The notes: a model not told the origin generated them from the sequence alone. Numbered from the stretch's first letter, positions 44,097-52,959 are shown. The stretch is DNA of 64,000 bases from Paenibacillus faecis (GCF_008084145.1 NZ_VSDO01000004.1:236202-300201), one strand, 5' to 3'. A program made the numbers and translations.

Positions 44097-44249
44097 ATGA
44101 GACAGGATTACGTATTTACCGATCTGGAGAACAAGGAGCACCTGGTTCAGGAGATCCGGAAGCTGGAGGAAAAACTGGAGCAGTCGACAGGGGAAAAGAT
44201 CAACCTGATCGCTTACTCCGAGAAAAAAGCGAATACGGAAGACGAATAA
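44097..44249 (+). CDS. Small acidic protein of unknown function (50 aa)
   Basis: ATG 44097 with GGGAG upstream; frames extending to 44019 lack support. Sequence begins MRQDYVFTDLENKEHLVQEI and continues with a heptad-like KLEEKLEQ helix and a short ISL-type beta segment (INLIAYSEK). Soluble, highly charged, probably a helical hairpin. It lies between the permease gene and a strong terminator, so it may be the last gene of the transporter operon. I do not recognise a function. Confidence 0.65.
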   Translation: MRQDYVFTDLENKEHLVQEIRKLEEKLEQSTGEKINLIAYSEKKANTEDE

Positions 44250-44268
44250 ATGAATCGCTCTGTCGCGG

Positions 44269-44302
44269 AAGAACCCAATCTTTAAGGTTGGGTTCTTTTT
44301 TT
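44269..44302 (+). terminator. Rho-independent terminator of the sugar transporter operon
   Basis: AAGAACCCAA pairs perfectly with TTGGGTTCTT, followed by TTTTT. Strong 10-bp stem. Confidence 0.9.
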
Positions 44303-44388
44303 GTGGCTAGGCTAGTGCTTCATCAGGCCTCCAAATCCGTACGAAGCCCATGGCCATCCAGTCGGCGAGCGCACTCCAAACTTTCAAA

Positions 44389-44612
44389 CTTCCAACTCCA
44401 AAAAGATGCAAATGTGCAGGTATTTTGGCCGATCCACGAGGGGATGTGAAAAAAGATGCAAATCTGCAGGTATTTCTAGCGATTTTCGAGAAACGAGCCG
44501 GTTTCGCCGAAAATTCCTGCAGATTCGCAGGAATTTTGAAATTTTGGCCCTAAACTAGAAAAAAAACATGCAGATATGCAGGAATTCTATATTATCGAGG
44601 TTGTCTGACGGG
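44389..44612 (+). repeat. Intergenic palindromic repeat, family B, copy 2
   Basis: 224 bp, same orientation and nearly the same length as 37545-37768, about nine of ten bases alike. Shares GATGCAAATCTGCAGG, GAGAAACGAGCCGGTTTCG, AATTCCTGCAGAT and GCAGGAATTCTATAT. Substitutions fall both in stems and in spacers. Lies between the operon terminator and the VanZ-family gene. Confidence 0.88.
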
Positions 44613-44698
44613 GTACTGTGTAACTAAATATTCAGGATAAACGTTTTTTTGATGAAACTATATGAATAGATTTCAAAATAAGGAAAGGTGTGACAAAC

Positions 44699-45706
44699 GT
44701 GGACCTCAAGTTGAACCGCAACCGGGAGCGTAAACCGGAGAGTAACCCGGAGAGTAACCCGGAAAAACCAGGAGGCAACAGGTTATTGATCTTCCTGTTT
44801 TACTTGATGTTTATTGCCTATGCTTTAATTGCAATTAAGGTTATTTTGTTTAAGACGATTCCCTTTTCAGCACTGTTCCATTCAGGGATAATGCCAGCAT
44901 TAAGAAGTATTAATATCATTCCTTTTAATACAATTATAGATTTTTTTACAAGTGAGAACATTGACATGGGAAGGGCTTTGGCGAATATCGGGGGGAATAT
45001 TGCGATATTTGTTCCTTTGGGGATTTTTGTGGCTTATGCCGCACACAATAAGCCCCTTCGCATTTCACTTCTTTACCTGCTGCTGACCTCATTTGCGCTG
45101 GAAGTGATTCAGTATGTATTGGCTTTGGGCAGCAGCGACATCGATGATATTTTATTGAATTTCGCCGGTGGGGCTATAGGTGTCGGTATATATGAATGGT
45201 TCCGCAAAATAACGTCGTCACGGAATCAATTCCTGATGTCGCTTATCGGTTTCTTCTTGGTTACAGGACTCTTAGGGGGCGCCGCAATTAGGATGATTGC
45301 CCCTGATTTGCTGCCTTTCTCCACGGCTAAGGTGGAATTTGTTTATGAAAATAAGGAGGTCCTGGCGGGATGGGATGAAGCAAAGGCAGACTTGGTTGGA
45401 GATTTGGCGGCGGTGGATGCCCATGAAATTACCATACATATGAATCCTAAGCTTATGAGAAGTACAGATGAAAAAAGAACGGATGAGGAGGATGTGCATA
45501 TCCAAATCAACGCCTCAACCCAAATATTTACCCGTCATATTTCCTCCGATAAGGATACCGTCATCACCAAGTATGAAGAAGCAACAGGTTCTGATATATC
45601 CTCCTTGCTGAAAACCGGGAACAACGCTCCAAGTGTTATGGTCTGGTTATCTAATGAAGATAAGCAAGTGGCTGAAGCGGTTCTCATTAGCACTTTGAAG
45701 GAATAG
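44699..45706 (+). CDS. VanZ-family membrane protein with C-terminal extracytoplasmic domain
   Basis: 335 aa from GTG 44699 (AGGAAAGG 10 bp upstream); a GTG at 44690 lies too close to that site. A repetitive N-terminus (PESNPESNPEKP) is followed by five hydrophobic segments (about 30-205). VanZ features: SINIIPFNTI, NIGGNIAIFVPLGIFVAYAA, SFALEVIQYVLALGSSDIDD and ILLNFAGGAIGVGIYEW. VanZ from glycopeptide-resistance loci gives low teicoplanin resistance, but most homologues are of unknown function. The soluble C-terminal 130 residues are not part of the VanZ domain and I do not recognise them. Monocistronic, AT-richer than its neighbours. Confidence 0.85.
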   Translation: MDLKLNRNRERKPESNPESNPEKPGGNRLLIFLFYLMFIAYALIAIKVILFKTIPFSALFHSGIMPALRSINIIPFNTIIDFFTSENIDMGRALANIGGNIAIFVPLGIFVAYAAHNKPLRISLLYLLLTSFALEVIQYVLALGSSDIDDILLNFAGGAIGVGIYEWFRKITSSRNQFLMSLIGFFLVTGLLGGAAIRMIAPDLLPFSTAKVEFVYENKEVLAGWDEAKADLVGDLAAVDAHEITIHMNPKLMRSTDEKRTDEEDVHIQINASTQIFTRHISSDKDTVITKYEEATGSDISSLLKTGNNAPSVMVWLSNEDKQVAEAVLISTLKE

Positions 45707-45794
45707 ACAGATTACTTTTTACATTTCTGGTAACAATTCTGCCTCTAAAACGTGAAAGAGTCGGCAATAAAATAACGTTGTTTTGGAGGTCAGG

Positions 45795-47189
45795 ATGAGA
45801 AGCAAATGGCTGCGTAAGGCCCTAGTGTTATTTTTATGCGGTGTCGTGTTTGGGGGTTGCTCCAGTGCTCCCGCCAAAGAAGCGGAGCAGCGCTCCAGTT
45901 TCAAAATCATGTATATGGACGATATGGACGAATCGAGCTTCTTCCAACAATATTGCGATTTGTTTACGATGCAACACCCCAACATCGACATTGAAGTGGT
46001 CAGTCCGTTTAGTATTTTCAGGGAGGAAGTGCAGGATTACAACAAAGCGTTTGCGGACCTCGTGGAGAAGGAACAGCCGGATGTAGTTTTGTTGAGGATG
46101 GACACGTACGAGAAATTCGCCGCGGAAGGTAAATTGCTGGACCTCAATACTTTAATTGAACGCGACAAATACGATCTCAAGGGCATTTACCCGGCTCTGA
46201 TCGAGATTCTTAAAGAGAAAGGCGGCGGCAAGCTGTATGGCTTATCTCCTTCCTTTTACGGTAGCGCCCTCTTCTATAATGCCGATCTGTTCGCTAAATA
46301 CGGCGTCGAAGTACCGCATGACGGGATGACATGGCAGGAGATCATCGATACGGCCCGGCGGTTTCCGACCGATGGCGACGAGAAGACCCGCGTCTACGGA
46401 TTGGGCAGCGGCGACGGCGGCATGTCCCTGGAGAGCCTCGCCTCGGCCATCGCGGGTACCCAGGGTTTAAAATATATCAATACGGATACGATGAAAATCA
46501 CACTGAATACGGATGCTTGGAAGCAGGTTTATAAACTGGCCAAGGACGCGATCGATTCGGGAACGATCTACAATCCTATGGATGGCGGTTTCCAGGGCGG
46601 GACGATCGAAGCGTATTATCAGAGTCAGCCGTTTTTGATGGGCCGCATGGCCATGACGAGCGGCAGCGCGTATTTGCTGCGCAGTATGAAAGAAGCCAAA
46701 AGCACGCTAAAGGATTACAAACCTTTTCAAGTCGGCGTCATCGCGGGGCCGGTCGATCCGGCCGAACCCGAAACAACCCGGGATATCGACATTAATGAAA
46801 TTTTCACCATCCGGGCGAATTCGCCGAATCTGGATGCGGCTTGGGAGTTCCTGAAATTTGTGAACGGGGAAAAGTTCGCCAAAGTGAAGTCGAGATCGAT
46901 GAATAACGGATTTTTATCCCATATGGGAATAGCGAAGGAATATGACGGCGTCAACCTGGACGTATTTTACAAATTAAAGCCGAGTTTGGACGGAGCAAGT
47001 TCGCTGGACAATGATAAAATCCCCCGCGATTTCTACGCTCAATACCAACCGATCGTGGACCGTGAGCTGAAGTTGGTCGAGGAGAAGAAGAAGTCCATTG
47101 AAGAGGCGCTGCAGACGATAGAGCAGGAAGGGCAGGTTGTATTGGATAAGGCGGTAAAAGAGGAGGCCGCCAAGAAGAGTGGGGAGTAG
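45795..47189 (+). CDS. Orphan extracellular solute-binding lipoprotein (family 1)
   Basis: 464 aa from ATG 45795 behind TTGGAGG. Lipobox FGGC (C22). Typical family 1 sugar-binding fold: FKIMYMDDMDESSFFQQYCD, PDVVLLRMDTYEKFAAEGKL, KLYGLSPSFYGSALFYNADL, FAKYGVEVPHDGMTWQEIID and a conserved W-FLKFVNGEKFAK segment. No permease or ATPase lies beside it, so it is either served by a distant transporter or works as a sensor subunit. The last 40 residues form a charged helical tail. Confidence 0.88.
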   Translation: MRSKWLRKALVLFLCGVVFGGCSSAPAKEAEQRSSFKIMYMDDMDESSFFQQYCDLFTMQHPNIDIEVVSPFSIFREEVQDYNKAFADLVEKEQPDVVLLRMDTYEKFAAEGKLLDLNTLIERDKYDLKGIYPALIEILKEKGGGKLYGLSPSFYGSALFYNADLFAKYGVEVPHDGMTWQEIIDTARRFPTDGDEKTRVYGLGSGDGGMSLESLASAIAGTQGLKYINTDTMKITLNTDAWKQVYKLAKDAIDSGTIYNPMDGGFQGGTIEAYYQSQPFLMGRMAMTSGSAYLLRSMKEAKSTLKDYKPFQVGVIAGPVDPAEPETTRDIDINEIFTIRANSPNLDAAWEFLKFVNGEKFAKVKSRSMNNGFLSHMGIAKEYDGVNLDVFYKLKPSLDGASSLDNDKIPRDFYAQYQPIVDRELKLVEEKKKSIEEALQTIEQEGQVVLDKAVKEEAAKKSGE

Positions 47190-47224
47190 GACGATAACGG
47201 TTCCGGAGGCAGTGATCATTAGGG

Positions 47225-47252
47225 AGGCTGTCGAGTTAAGACTCGACAGCCT
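47225..47252. terminator. Bidirectional hairpin between convergent genes
   Basis: AGGCTGTCGAGT, loop TAAG, ACTCGACAGCCT: a perfect 12-bp stem lying between the solute-binding gene (+) and the beta-helix gene (-). Lacks a clean T-run on the plus side, so termination strength is uncertain. Confidence 0.7.
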
Positions 47253-47280
47253 GGATATTGGTTTTCAGAACAGGTATGTC

Positions 47281-49083
47281 TTAAACAATCACCGTATTGC
47301 CAAGGTTCGTGTCTGTCTTTTCATTTAATTTCAGGATGCCCTTGATCGCCAGATTGTTTACTACCTTGGTGGAGTTCGCCTTCTCCGTAACGATCGAGCC
47401 GTTAAGGGCAAAATTAGAATGGGAACCGATCGAATTTTCCGCGACGAGCGCATCCACGGTGTTCAACAAGATGATGCCGTAACCGCCGTCCGCCGTTCGG
47501 TCGTAGGTGATCCGGTTGCCGGCAATTTCGGCGCGCGCTCCCCCGTCCAGTTGAATCGCCGCCGTTACGCCTGTGCTATCCACAATCTCGTTGTCCGTAA
47601 TTTTGACGCTTCTACCGGCGGCGCTGGCTCCGTAAATGGCAATATTGCGGGCCCCGCGGATATAGTTGGATTTGATGGCGACATCGCTACTCTTGTCGAA
47701 GCTGATTGTATACGTCGATTGTCCCGTGTAACCGGTGCAATCGATATGATTGCCTTCCGCCAACACCTGTGTGCCTGTTGTTCCGCGGTTCGTGATTTGA
47801 ATACCGCCCTTGCACCGGCTCAATACGTTCCCCCGCAAAACGACTTCCTGGGACTTGCCCACCTCCATGCCGTACCTGTCCGACTGGTAGGCCTTGTTGT
47901 TCAAAAGTTGAACATCCTTGCTGTTGTCAACCTTGTAGGCCAAGCCTTGGCCGCGGTGAACGGCATTCTCCGCAATCAGCACATTCTCCGCATCCCATAC
48001 GCCGATGCCCGTGCCGCTTGCGCTGCCCAAATGGGAAACCGTATTTCCGGTAACGACGACGTCTTTTCCGCGTGCGTCGATACCGCTGCTGAAGCCTTTG
48101 ATACTGTTGCCGACAATCGTTACGTTGTTCCCGTCCAATCCGTTCGACACCTTCTGCCCCGCGATGGCGACTCTGGCGTTGTCCGTGCGCAGCAGTACAT
48201 TGTTGCTGATGACGGTATCCGTGCCGTTGCCGTAGGATATCGTATTGTCCGAATGATTGCCGTCGATAATCACTTCGTAGCCGTTAAAGCTCAGTACGGA
48301 CGATTCGGCGTTGCCGCGGAACACATTCCCCCGGATCACGACTTTACGCGGCTCCTCGTAATCGATGTCGCCTTCGCCGTATCCTTCAATATCGATACCG
48401 GCCCAAGGCTTGGTCCCTTTTACGGTGCCCGCGTTCGTAATTTCATTATTTTCGACAAAGACGCCTTCCCCGCCCGTAATCGAAATATTGTTTCGGCGCG
48501 CTCCGTCCAGTTGGCAATTGCGGATGGATACCTTCTCCGGCTTGTCATAGTCGGGGTCCACCCCCAAGAGGCCCACCGGACCGAGTAAAATGCAGTCCCC
48601 GGTGCATTTGCGGATCTTCATGTTTTCAATCGTAATGTTTCTGCCCCCGTGGATGTAGATTCCCAGCCCCCATTCTTGGGTTGATTTAGGAAGCTTGCTG
48701 AAATCATGCTGGTCCAGGTCGCCCGTAATGATTCCACCCGAAATCGTAACATTTTCCACTTTGCGAAGGTAAATGCAGGAATACCCCTTCGAACTGTTCG
48801 GCTCGACCTTCAGCTCCGCTTCGTGATCCAGAGTGAGCTTCAAGTGAGAGGGCACGTGGATGCCCGCGCCTTTCTCGGGAGACGCCGGGTATGCGGTCCC
48901 GACACCTTGGATCAAATAGGTTCCCTTCGGAATAAAAACTTCGGGGTATCCGGCGTTCTTCGCGTAAGCGATCGCTTGGTTCAGTCCGTCCGTGGTCTTC
49001 ACGGCATCGGTGCCATCCGTCCGGATTCCCCATGCCGAAGGCTCAATGATGTAGCAGGTTGTCTTTTTTGGTTCGTTTTCCAT
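47281..49083 (-). CDS. Parallel beta-helix protein, pectate-lyase-3-like
   Basis: 600 aa, AGGAGA upstream of ATG 49083. The N-terminus (GIRTDGTDAVKTTDGLNQAI followed by AYAKNAGYPEVFIPKGTYLI) is the start of pectate-lyase-3/phage-tailspike-type beta-helices. Many coils follow with Asn ladders: IRNCQLDGARRNNISITGGE, VVIRGNVFRG, VTIVGNSIKG, VVVTGNTVSHLG, VLIAENAVHRGQG. No signal peptide, membrane segment or SLH domain is visible, so it is cytoplasmic or exported by an unknown route. Relatives are lyases, hydrolases or epimerases acting on polysaccharide; I see no catalytic set I can name. Single gene. Confidence 0.82.
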   Translation of the reverse strand: MENEPKKTTCYIIEPSAWGIRTDGTDAVKTTDGLNQAIAYAKNAGYPEVFIPKGTYLIQGVGTAYPASPEKGAGIHVPSHLKLTLDHEAELKVEPNSSKGYSCIYLRKVENVTISGGIITGDLDQHDFSKLPKSTQEWGLGIYIHGGRNITIENMKIRKCTGDCILLGPVGLLGVDPDYDKPEKVSIRNCQLDGARRNNISITGGEGVFVENNEITNAGTVKGTKPWAGIDIEGYGEGDIDYEEPRKVVIRGNVFRGNAESSVLSFNGYEVIIDGNHSDNTISYGNGTDTVISNNVLLRTDNARVAIAGQKVSNGLDGNNVTIVGNSIKGFSSGIDARGKDVVVTGNTVSHLGSASGTGIGVWDAENVLIAENAVHRGQGLAYKVDNSKDVQLLNNKAYQSDRYGMEVGKSQEVVLRGNVLSRCKGGIQITNRGTTGTQVLAEGNHIDCTGYTGQSTYTISFDKSSDVAIKSNYIRGARNIAIYGASAAGRSVKITDNEIVDSTGVTAAIQLDGGARAEIAGNRITYDRTADGGYGIILLNTVDALVAENSIGSHSNFALNGSIVTEKANSTKVVNNLAIKGILKLNEKTDTNLGNTVIV

Positions 49084-49235
49084 GATTGGATCAGTCTCCT
49101 ATCCGTCATTTTTTTCACTTGCTCCAGATGCGGCAAATCTTCGTTGTAGCTTAAGGATAACAAAGCTAAACTCAAGCCGACGGTCAATCGCTGGACAAGC
49201 AGCGGACAAAATGAGCCCTCTTTTGTTCCCTCGTT

Positions 49236-49262
49236 TGAAACCAATTTGCGCCATTTGATGTA
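49236..49262 (+). promoter_or_regulatory. ECF-sigma (SigW-like) promoter of the pspA operon
   Basis: TGAAAC (49236-49241), 17 bp, TGTA (49259-49262). The -35 is the SigW/ECF hallmark; the -10 deviates from CGTA and the gap is 1 bp longer than usual. The B. subtilis counterpart operon (pspA-ydjGHI) is SigW-dependent, which supports the reading. Confidence 0.5.
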
Positions 49263-49298
49263 TTATTAAATAAACAAAGGGTTGAAGGAGGGACGGAT

Positions 49299-50015
49299 GT
49301 GGGAATTTTGTCGAGGTTTCGGGACGTGATGATGGCGAATGTTGGCGGTTTGCTGGGACAGTCGGAGGATCCGGAGAAGACGATTGAGGAATGCCTCCGC
49401 CAAATGAACCGCGATTTGGGTCAGGTCAAAGCGGAGACGGCCTCGGTGCTGGCGGAAGAGAGCCGGGCCAAGCGGAAACTGGAGGAGTGCGCCGAAGAGG
49501 CACGCAAGCTGCAGCGGTATGCGGCGAAAGCGGTCGAGTCGGGCGACGAAACGGGAGCGCTGAAGTTTCTGGAGCGTAAGGCCGGTATGGCTGGGCAGCT
49601 GCGGGAACTGCAATCGGCCTATGACCAGGCGGCCGATCACGCCGCAAAGATGAAGCAAATGCAGGATAAGCTTGCCGCGGATGTAAGCAAACTGGAGGCG
49701 CGGCGCACCGAATTGCGCGTAAAGCTGGCGGAGGCCGAGGCACTGCGGCGGAAGAACGGCTCCGGCGGAGCGGGCGAGGCCTTTCGCGAATTGGAAGCGA
49801 AGGCCGGCCAAGCCTTGAACGAAGCGGAGGCGCTGGCCGAGCTGCGAGCGGGGACGCGGGAGGACGATCTGGATGAGCTGATCGCGCAATTGGAGCGGGG
49901 AAAGGAAGCGCCGGTGCCTGGAGGACCGGAGGCGAACGCCGAATCCGGAGGCACGGCGGCGGAAATGAGCCCCGAAGACGAACTTGCGGCGATCAAAGCA
50001 AAGCTGAATAAATAA
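49299..50015 (+). CDS. pspA: PspA/IM30 family membrane-stress protein (paralogue 2)
   Basis: 238 aa, start GTG 49299 (GAAGGAGGG upstream); an overlapping ATG at 49297 is in another frame. The start MGILSRFRDVMMANVGGLLG followed by QSEDPEKTIEECLRQMNRDL is the PspA amphipathic helix and coiled coil, and the whole protein is helical and charged. The acidic C-terminal end (EMSPEDELAAIKAKLNK) is typical of the Bacillus form. First gene of the four-gene pspA-ydjG-ydjH-ydjI set: in B. subtilis, PspA is recruited to the membrane through YdjG and YdjH under envelope stress. More Bacillus-like than the paralogue at 19984. Confidence 0.9.
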   Translation: MGILSRFRDVMMANVGGLLGQSEDPEKTIEECLRQMNRDLGQVKAETASVLAEESRAKRKLEECAEEARKLQRYAAKAVESGDETGALKFLERKAGMAGQLRELQSAYDQAADHAAKMKQMQDKLAADVSKLEARRTELRVKLAEAEALRRKNGSGGAGEAFRELEAKAGQALNEAEALAELRAGTREDDLDELIAQLERGKEAPVPGGPEANAESGGTAAEMSPEDELAAIKAKLNK

Positions 50016-50058
50016 GGGGCGGAATCCTGATTTCTTCCTGATCATTGAGGTGAGGCAA

Positions 50059-51090
50059 ATGCCGGTGATTGAATACAAATGTCCGAACTGCGGCGGCGGA
50101 ATGGAGTTTGACAGTGGGACGGGGATGCTGTCTTGTCCGAGCTGCGGGCGGAAAGACGATATCGGGCAAATCCCCGATCCGCTGAAACAACAGGTGTTTA
50201 CAGAGGATGAGGTGAAGGAGTATCACTGCGAGAGCTGCGGGGCCGTGATCGTCACCGAGCCGGAGACCAGCGCCACCAGCTGCAGTTTCTGCGGCTCGGC
50301 CGTGGTCCTCAGCGAGCGCTTGACCGGGAAACTGGCTCCGGCGCAGGTGATCCCCTTTGCCATAAGCAAGGAGGAGGCGATGGCCGCCTTTAAGAAATGG
50401 TGCCGGAAGGGCAGACTCACTCCGAAGGGCTTTATGACCGCGGATCGGGTCCAGGGCATTACAGGCGTTTATGTTCCGTTCTGGCTCTACGATCTGCATA
50501 ACGACATCGATGTCCACGGCCATGGAACGAAGGTGAGAAGCTACACCAGGGGAGACTACAGAATTACGGAAACGGAGCATTACGAGATTTACCGGAAGAT
50601 CCGGCTCGATTATGCCCGTCTGCCGGTCGACGCCTCGCAGAAAATGAACGATGAGCTGATGGATAAATTGGAGCCTTTTCCATACGACCGGCTCAAGCCT
50701 TTCAAGACGCCCTATCTGGCCGGATACATAGCCGAAAAATACAGCTATACCGATGAGGAGCTCACCCCGCGGGCCAAGGAAAAAACGGCCCCTTACGTGG
50801 AATCCTATATCGCCTCGACCGTTTCGGGATACACGACGGTGAATCTCTCCGATAAACAGGTACATACCCAGGTGAAGCGGTCCGATTACGTCCTGCTTCC
50901 GGTCTGGATGGTCTATTACGACTACAACCGGAAGCCGTATATTTTTGCCATGAACGGCCAGACGGGCAAGATCGTGGGCAAACCCCCGATCAGCAAGGGG
51001 AAGGTGGCCGCATGGTTTGCCGGGATTTCCGGCATCACCTTCCTGTCGCTGAAGCTGGTGGCGTGGATGATGGGGGGAGGATGGCTATGA
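50059..51090 (+). CDS. ydjG: YdjG-like zinc-ribbon protein of the PspA operon
   Basis: 343 aa from ATG 50059 (GAGGTGAGG upstream). Two zinc ribbons: YKCPNCGGGMEFDSGTG with LSCPSCGRKDD, and YHCESCGAV with CSFCGSAVVL. A middle domain follows (VQGITGVYVPFWLYDLHND) and a hydrophobic C-terminal segment (about 318-338) suggests one membrane anchor. Counterpart of B. subtilis YdjG, which with YdjH tethers PspA at the membrane. It overlaps ydjH by 4 bp (ATGA). Assignment rests on domain order and the conserved four-gene neighbourhood. Confidence 0.85.
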   Translation: MPVIEYKCPNCGGGMEFDSGTGMLSCPSCGRKDDIGQIPDPLKQQVFTEDEVKEYHCESCGAVIVTEPETSATSCSFCGSAVVLSERLTGKLAPAQVIPFAISKEEAMAAFKKWCRKGRLTPKGFMTADRVQGITGVYVPFWLYDLHNDIDVHGHGTKVRSYTRGDYRITETEHYEIYRKIRLDYARLPVDASQKMNDELMDKLEPFPYDRLKPFKTPYLAGYIAEKYSYTDEELTPRAKEKTAPYVESYIASTVSGYTTVNLSDKQVHTQVKRSDYVLLPVWMVYYDYNRKPYIFAMNGQTGKIVGKPPISKGKVAAWFAGISGITFLSLKLVAWMMGGGWL

Positions 51091-51884
51091 TCAGGCGGAT
51101 GAAGTCTTTTTGGCTCACAACCGCGCTAGGGTTGATGGTCCTATGGTTGATGGTTCCGGCAGCGGCTCAGCAGGCGGCGGCATCCGGGGATGCAAGCAGA
51201 CTGATTTATGACGATGCCCGATTGCTGAACCAGGCCGACTACGATGAGCTGGACGCCATGGCGAGGGAGTACGGGGCCAAGCATGAGATCGAAATCATCA
51301 TTCTTACGACCGAAAATCCGGAGAATCGGGACGTCGTACAACTGACCGAGGATTTTTACGATGCGCAGGGGCCCGGATATGACAAGGCCCATGGGGATAC
51401 GATCATGCTGACGATGGATATGCGCAACCGCGACATTTATTTGGCTGGGTTTTATAAAGGCGAGGAATATTTTGATGATGCCCGCTTGGACCGGATCCGG
51501 GAGAAAATGACGCCTTTGTTGTCGGCGGGCGAGTATCGGCAGGCGTTCGAAACCTTTATCAAAACGGTGGATCGCTATATGAACTATAAGCCGGGCTTCA
51601 ACCCGGACAATATCCTGTTTAATCTCTGGTTCCAGCTCGGCGCGGCGCTGGCGATCGGCGGTATCGCCGTCGGCGTGATGGCTTATCGCTCGGGAGGCCG
51701 GGTGACGGTAAACGGCGGAACCTACGAGGATTCCGGCAACTCGGGTGTGCTGCAGCGCGAAGACCGTTATATCCGGACAACGGTGACGAAACGGAAAATC
51801 GAGAAAAGCAGCAGCAGCTCGGGAGGCGGAGGCGGCACGACGAGCGGAGGACATTCGCATAGCGGCAGTAGAGGATCATTTTAA
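51087..51884 (+). CDS. ydjH: YdjH-like TPM-domain membrane protein
   Basis: 265 aa from ATG 51087 (GGGGGAGG upstream; ATG 51081 is an alternative). Signal-like N-terminal helix (about 6-24), then a TPM domain (about 35-160): RLIYDDARLLNQADYDELDA, IEIIILTTENP and YDKAHGDTIMLTMDMRNRDI. A transmembrane helix (about 175-195: GAALAIGGIAVGVMAY) precedes a Ser/Gly/His-rich tail (SSSSSGGGGGTTSGGHSHSG). TPM domains occur in membrane-linked repair and stress proteins. In the B. subtilis operon this protein pairs with YdjG to bring PspA to the membrane. Confidence 0.87.
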   Translation: MIRRMKSFWLTTALGLMVLWLMVPAAAQQAAASGDASRLIYDDARLLNQADYDELDAMAREYGAKHEIEIIILTTENPENRDVVQLTEDFYDAQGPGYDKAHGDTIMLTMDMRNRDIYLAGFYKGEEYFDDARLDRIREKMTPLLSAGEYRQAFETFIKTVDRYMNYKPGFNPDNILFNLWFQLGAALAIGGIAVGVMAYRSGGRVTVNGGTYEDSGNSGVLQREDRYIRTTVTKRKIEKSSSSSGGGGGTTSGGHSHSGSRGSF

Positions 51885-51901
51885 CGGAAGGGATGAGGAG
51901 C

Positions 51902-52897
51902 ATGAGCTTTTTTAGAAATCAGTTTTCGAATGTGGTGGAATGGGAAGAGTTTCGCGATGATATGATTTTCTGGAAGTGGAACAACCCCGAAATCAAAAAA
52001 GGGAGTAAATTAATCATTCGTCCCGGCCAGGACGCCGTCTTTATCAACAACGGCAAAATCGAGGGCATCTTTAAAGACGAGGGCGAGTTTCAGATCGAAT
52101 CCGATATCATTCCTTTTTTATCGACATTAAAAGGGTTCAAATTCATGTTTAACAGCGGAATGCGGGTGGAAGTGCTGTTCGTCAACACCAAGGAGTTCAC
52201 CGTGAAATGGGGGACGCAAAACCCGATCCTGATCCCGACGCCCCAGCTTCCGGGCGGAATGCCGATTCGAGCCAATGGAACGTTCAATTTCAAAGTGAAC
52301 GACTATGTGACCCTAATCGACAAGGTGGCCGGAGTCAAATCGACCTATCTGGTGGAAGACGTGAAAATCCGCATTACCTCCGTGCTGAATCAACTGCTGA
52401 TGAAGTGGATCAGCCGGGAAGGCAAGGATATGTTCAATCTCCAGGCCAACAGCATGGACATCGCGCGCGGCATTCGCGAAGACCTGGACATGGAGGTGAT
52501 GGGCGACGGGCTGGCCATTACCGGATTCCAGGTGATGAGCTTCAATTACCCGCAGGAAATTCAGGATATGATCACCAAAGTCGCCTCCCAGGGGATGATC
52601 GGCAACCTGACTCAATATCAGCAGGTCAGCATGACGGACGGCATCGCTTCCGGACGAGTGCAGGGCGGCGGGGCGGCCGCGGATATGGCAGGGATGATGA
52701 TGGGCATGAACCTGGCCGGCGAGATGATGAAAAACCTGAGCCAGAATCCGGTCGCGGGACAGCATCCGAATTCGATCACGGGTACGGGAGCGGGCGCGGC
52801 GGGAAATGCCGCTGCCCGTCCCAACTTCTGCCCGAACTGCGGCGCGAAGAACGAGGGGGCGAACTTCTGTCCCAATTGCGGTCAGAAGCTGGGGTGA
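51902..52897 (+). CDS. ydjI: YdjI-like SPFH-domain protein with C-terminal zinc ribbon
   Basis: 331 aa from ATG 51902. The SPFH/virion-core-like domain occupies most of the protein (MSFFRNQFSNVVEWEEFRDD and IIRPGQDAVFINNGKIEGIF at the start; YPQEIQDMITKVASQGMIGN near 220). A Met/Gly/Ala-rich linker follows, then a zinc ribbon NFCPNCGAKNEGANFCPNCG at the end. Fourth gene of the PspA operon, matching B. subtilis YdjI, which is needed for proper assembly of the PspA complex. SPFH proteins scaffold membrane patches. Strong terminator 33 bp downstream. Confidence 0.9.
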   Translation: MSFFRNQFSNVVEWEEFRDDMIFWKWNNPEIKKGSKLIIRPGQDAVFINNGKIEGIFKDEGEFQIESDIIPFLSTLKGFKFMFNSGMRVEVLFVNTKEFTVKWGTQNPILIPTPQLPGGMPIRANGTFNFKVNDYVTLIDKVAGVKSTYLVEDVKIRITSVLNQLLMKWISREGKDMFNLQANSMDIARGIREDLDMEVMGDGLAITGFQVMSFNYPQEIQDMITKVASQGMIGNLTQYQQVSMTDGIASGRVQGGGAAADMAGMMMGMNLAGEMMKNLSQNPVAGQHPNSITGTGAGAAGNAAARPNFCPNCGAKNEGANFCPNCGQKLG

Positions 52898-52930
52898 AGT
52901 GAAGCGAATACGATAGTGTAGAGCGGGGGA

Positions 52931-52959
52931 CCCCCAACCGATAGAGGTTGGGGGTTTTT
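52931..52959 (+). terminator. Rho-independent terminator of the pspA-ydjGHI operon
   Basis: CCCCCAACC, 6-nt loop, GGTTGGGGG, then TTTTT. Perfect 9-bp stem. Confidence 0.92.

Noticed and set aside
47419..48588. 389-codon plus-strand frame
   Set aside because: Antisense shadow of the beta-helix gene; the Asn-ladder coils are on the minus strand.
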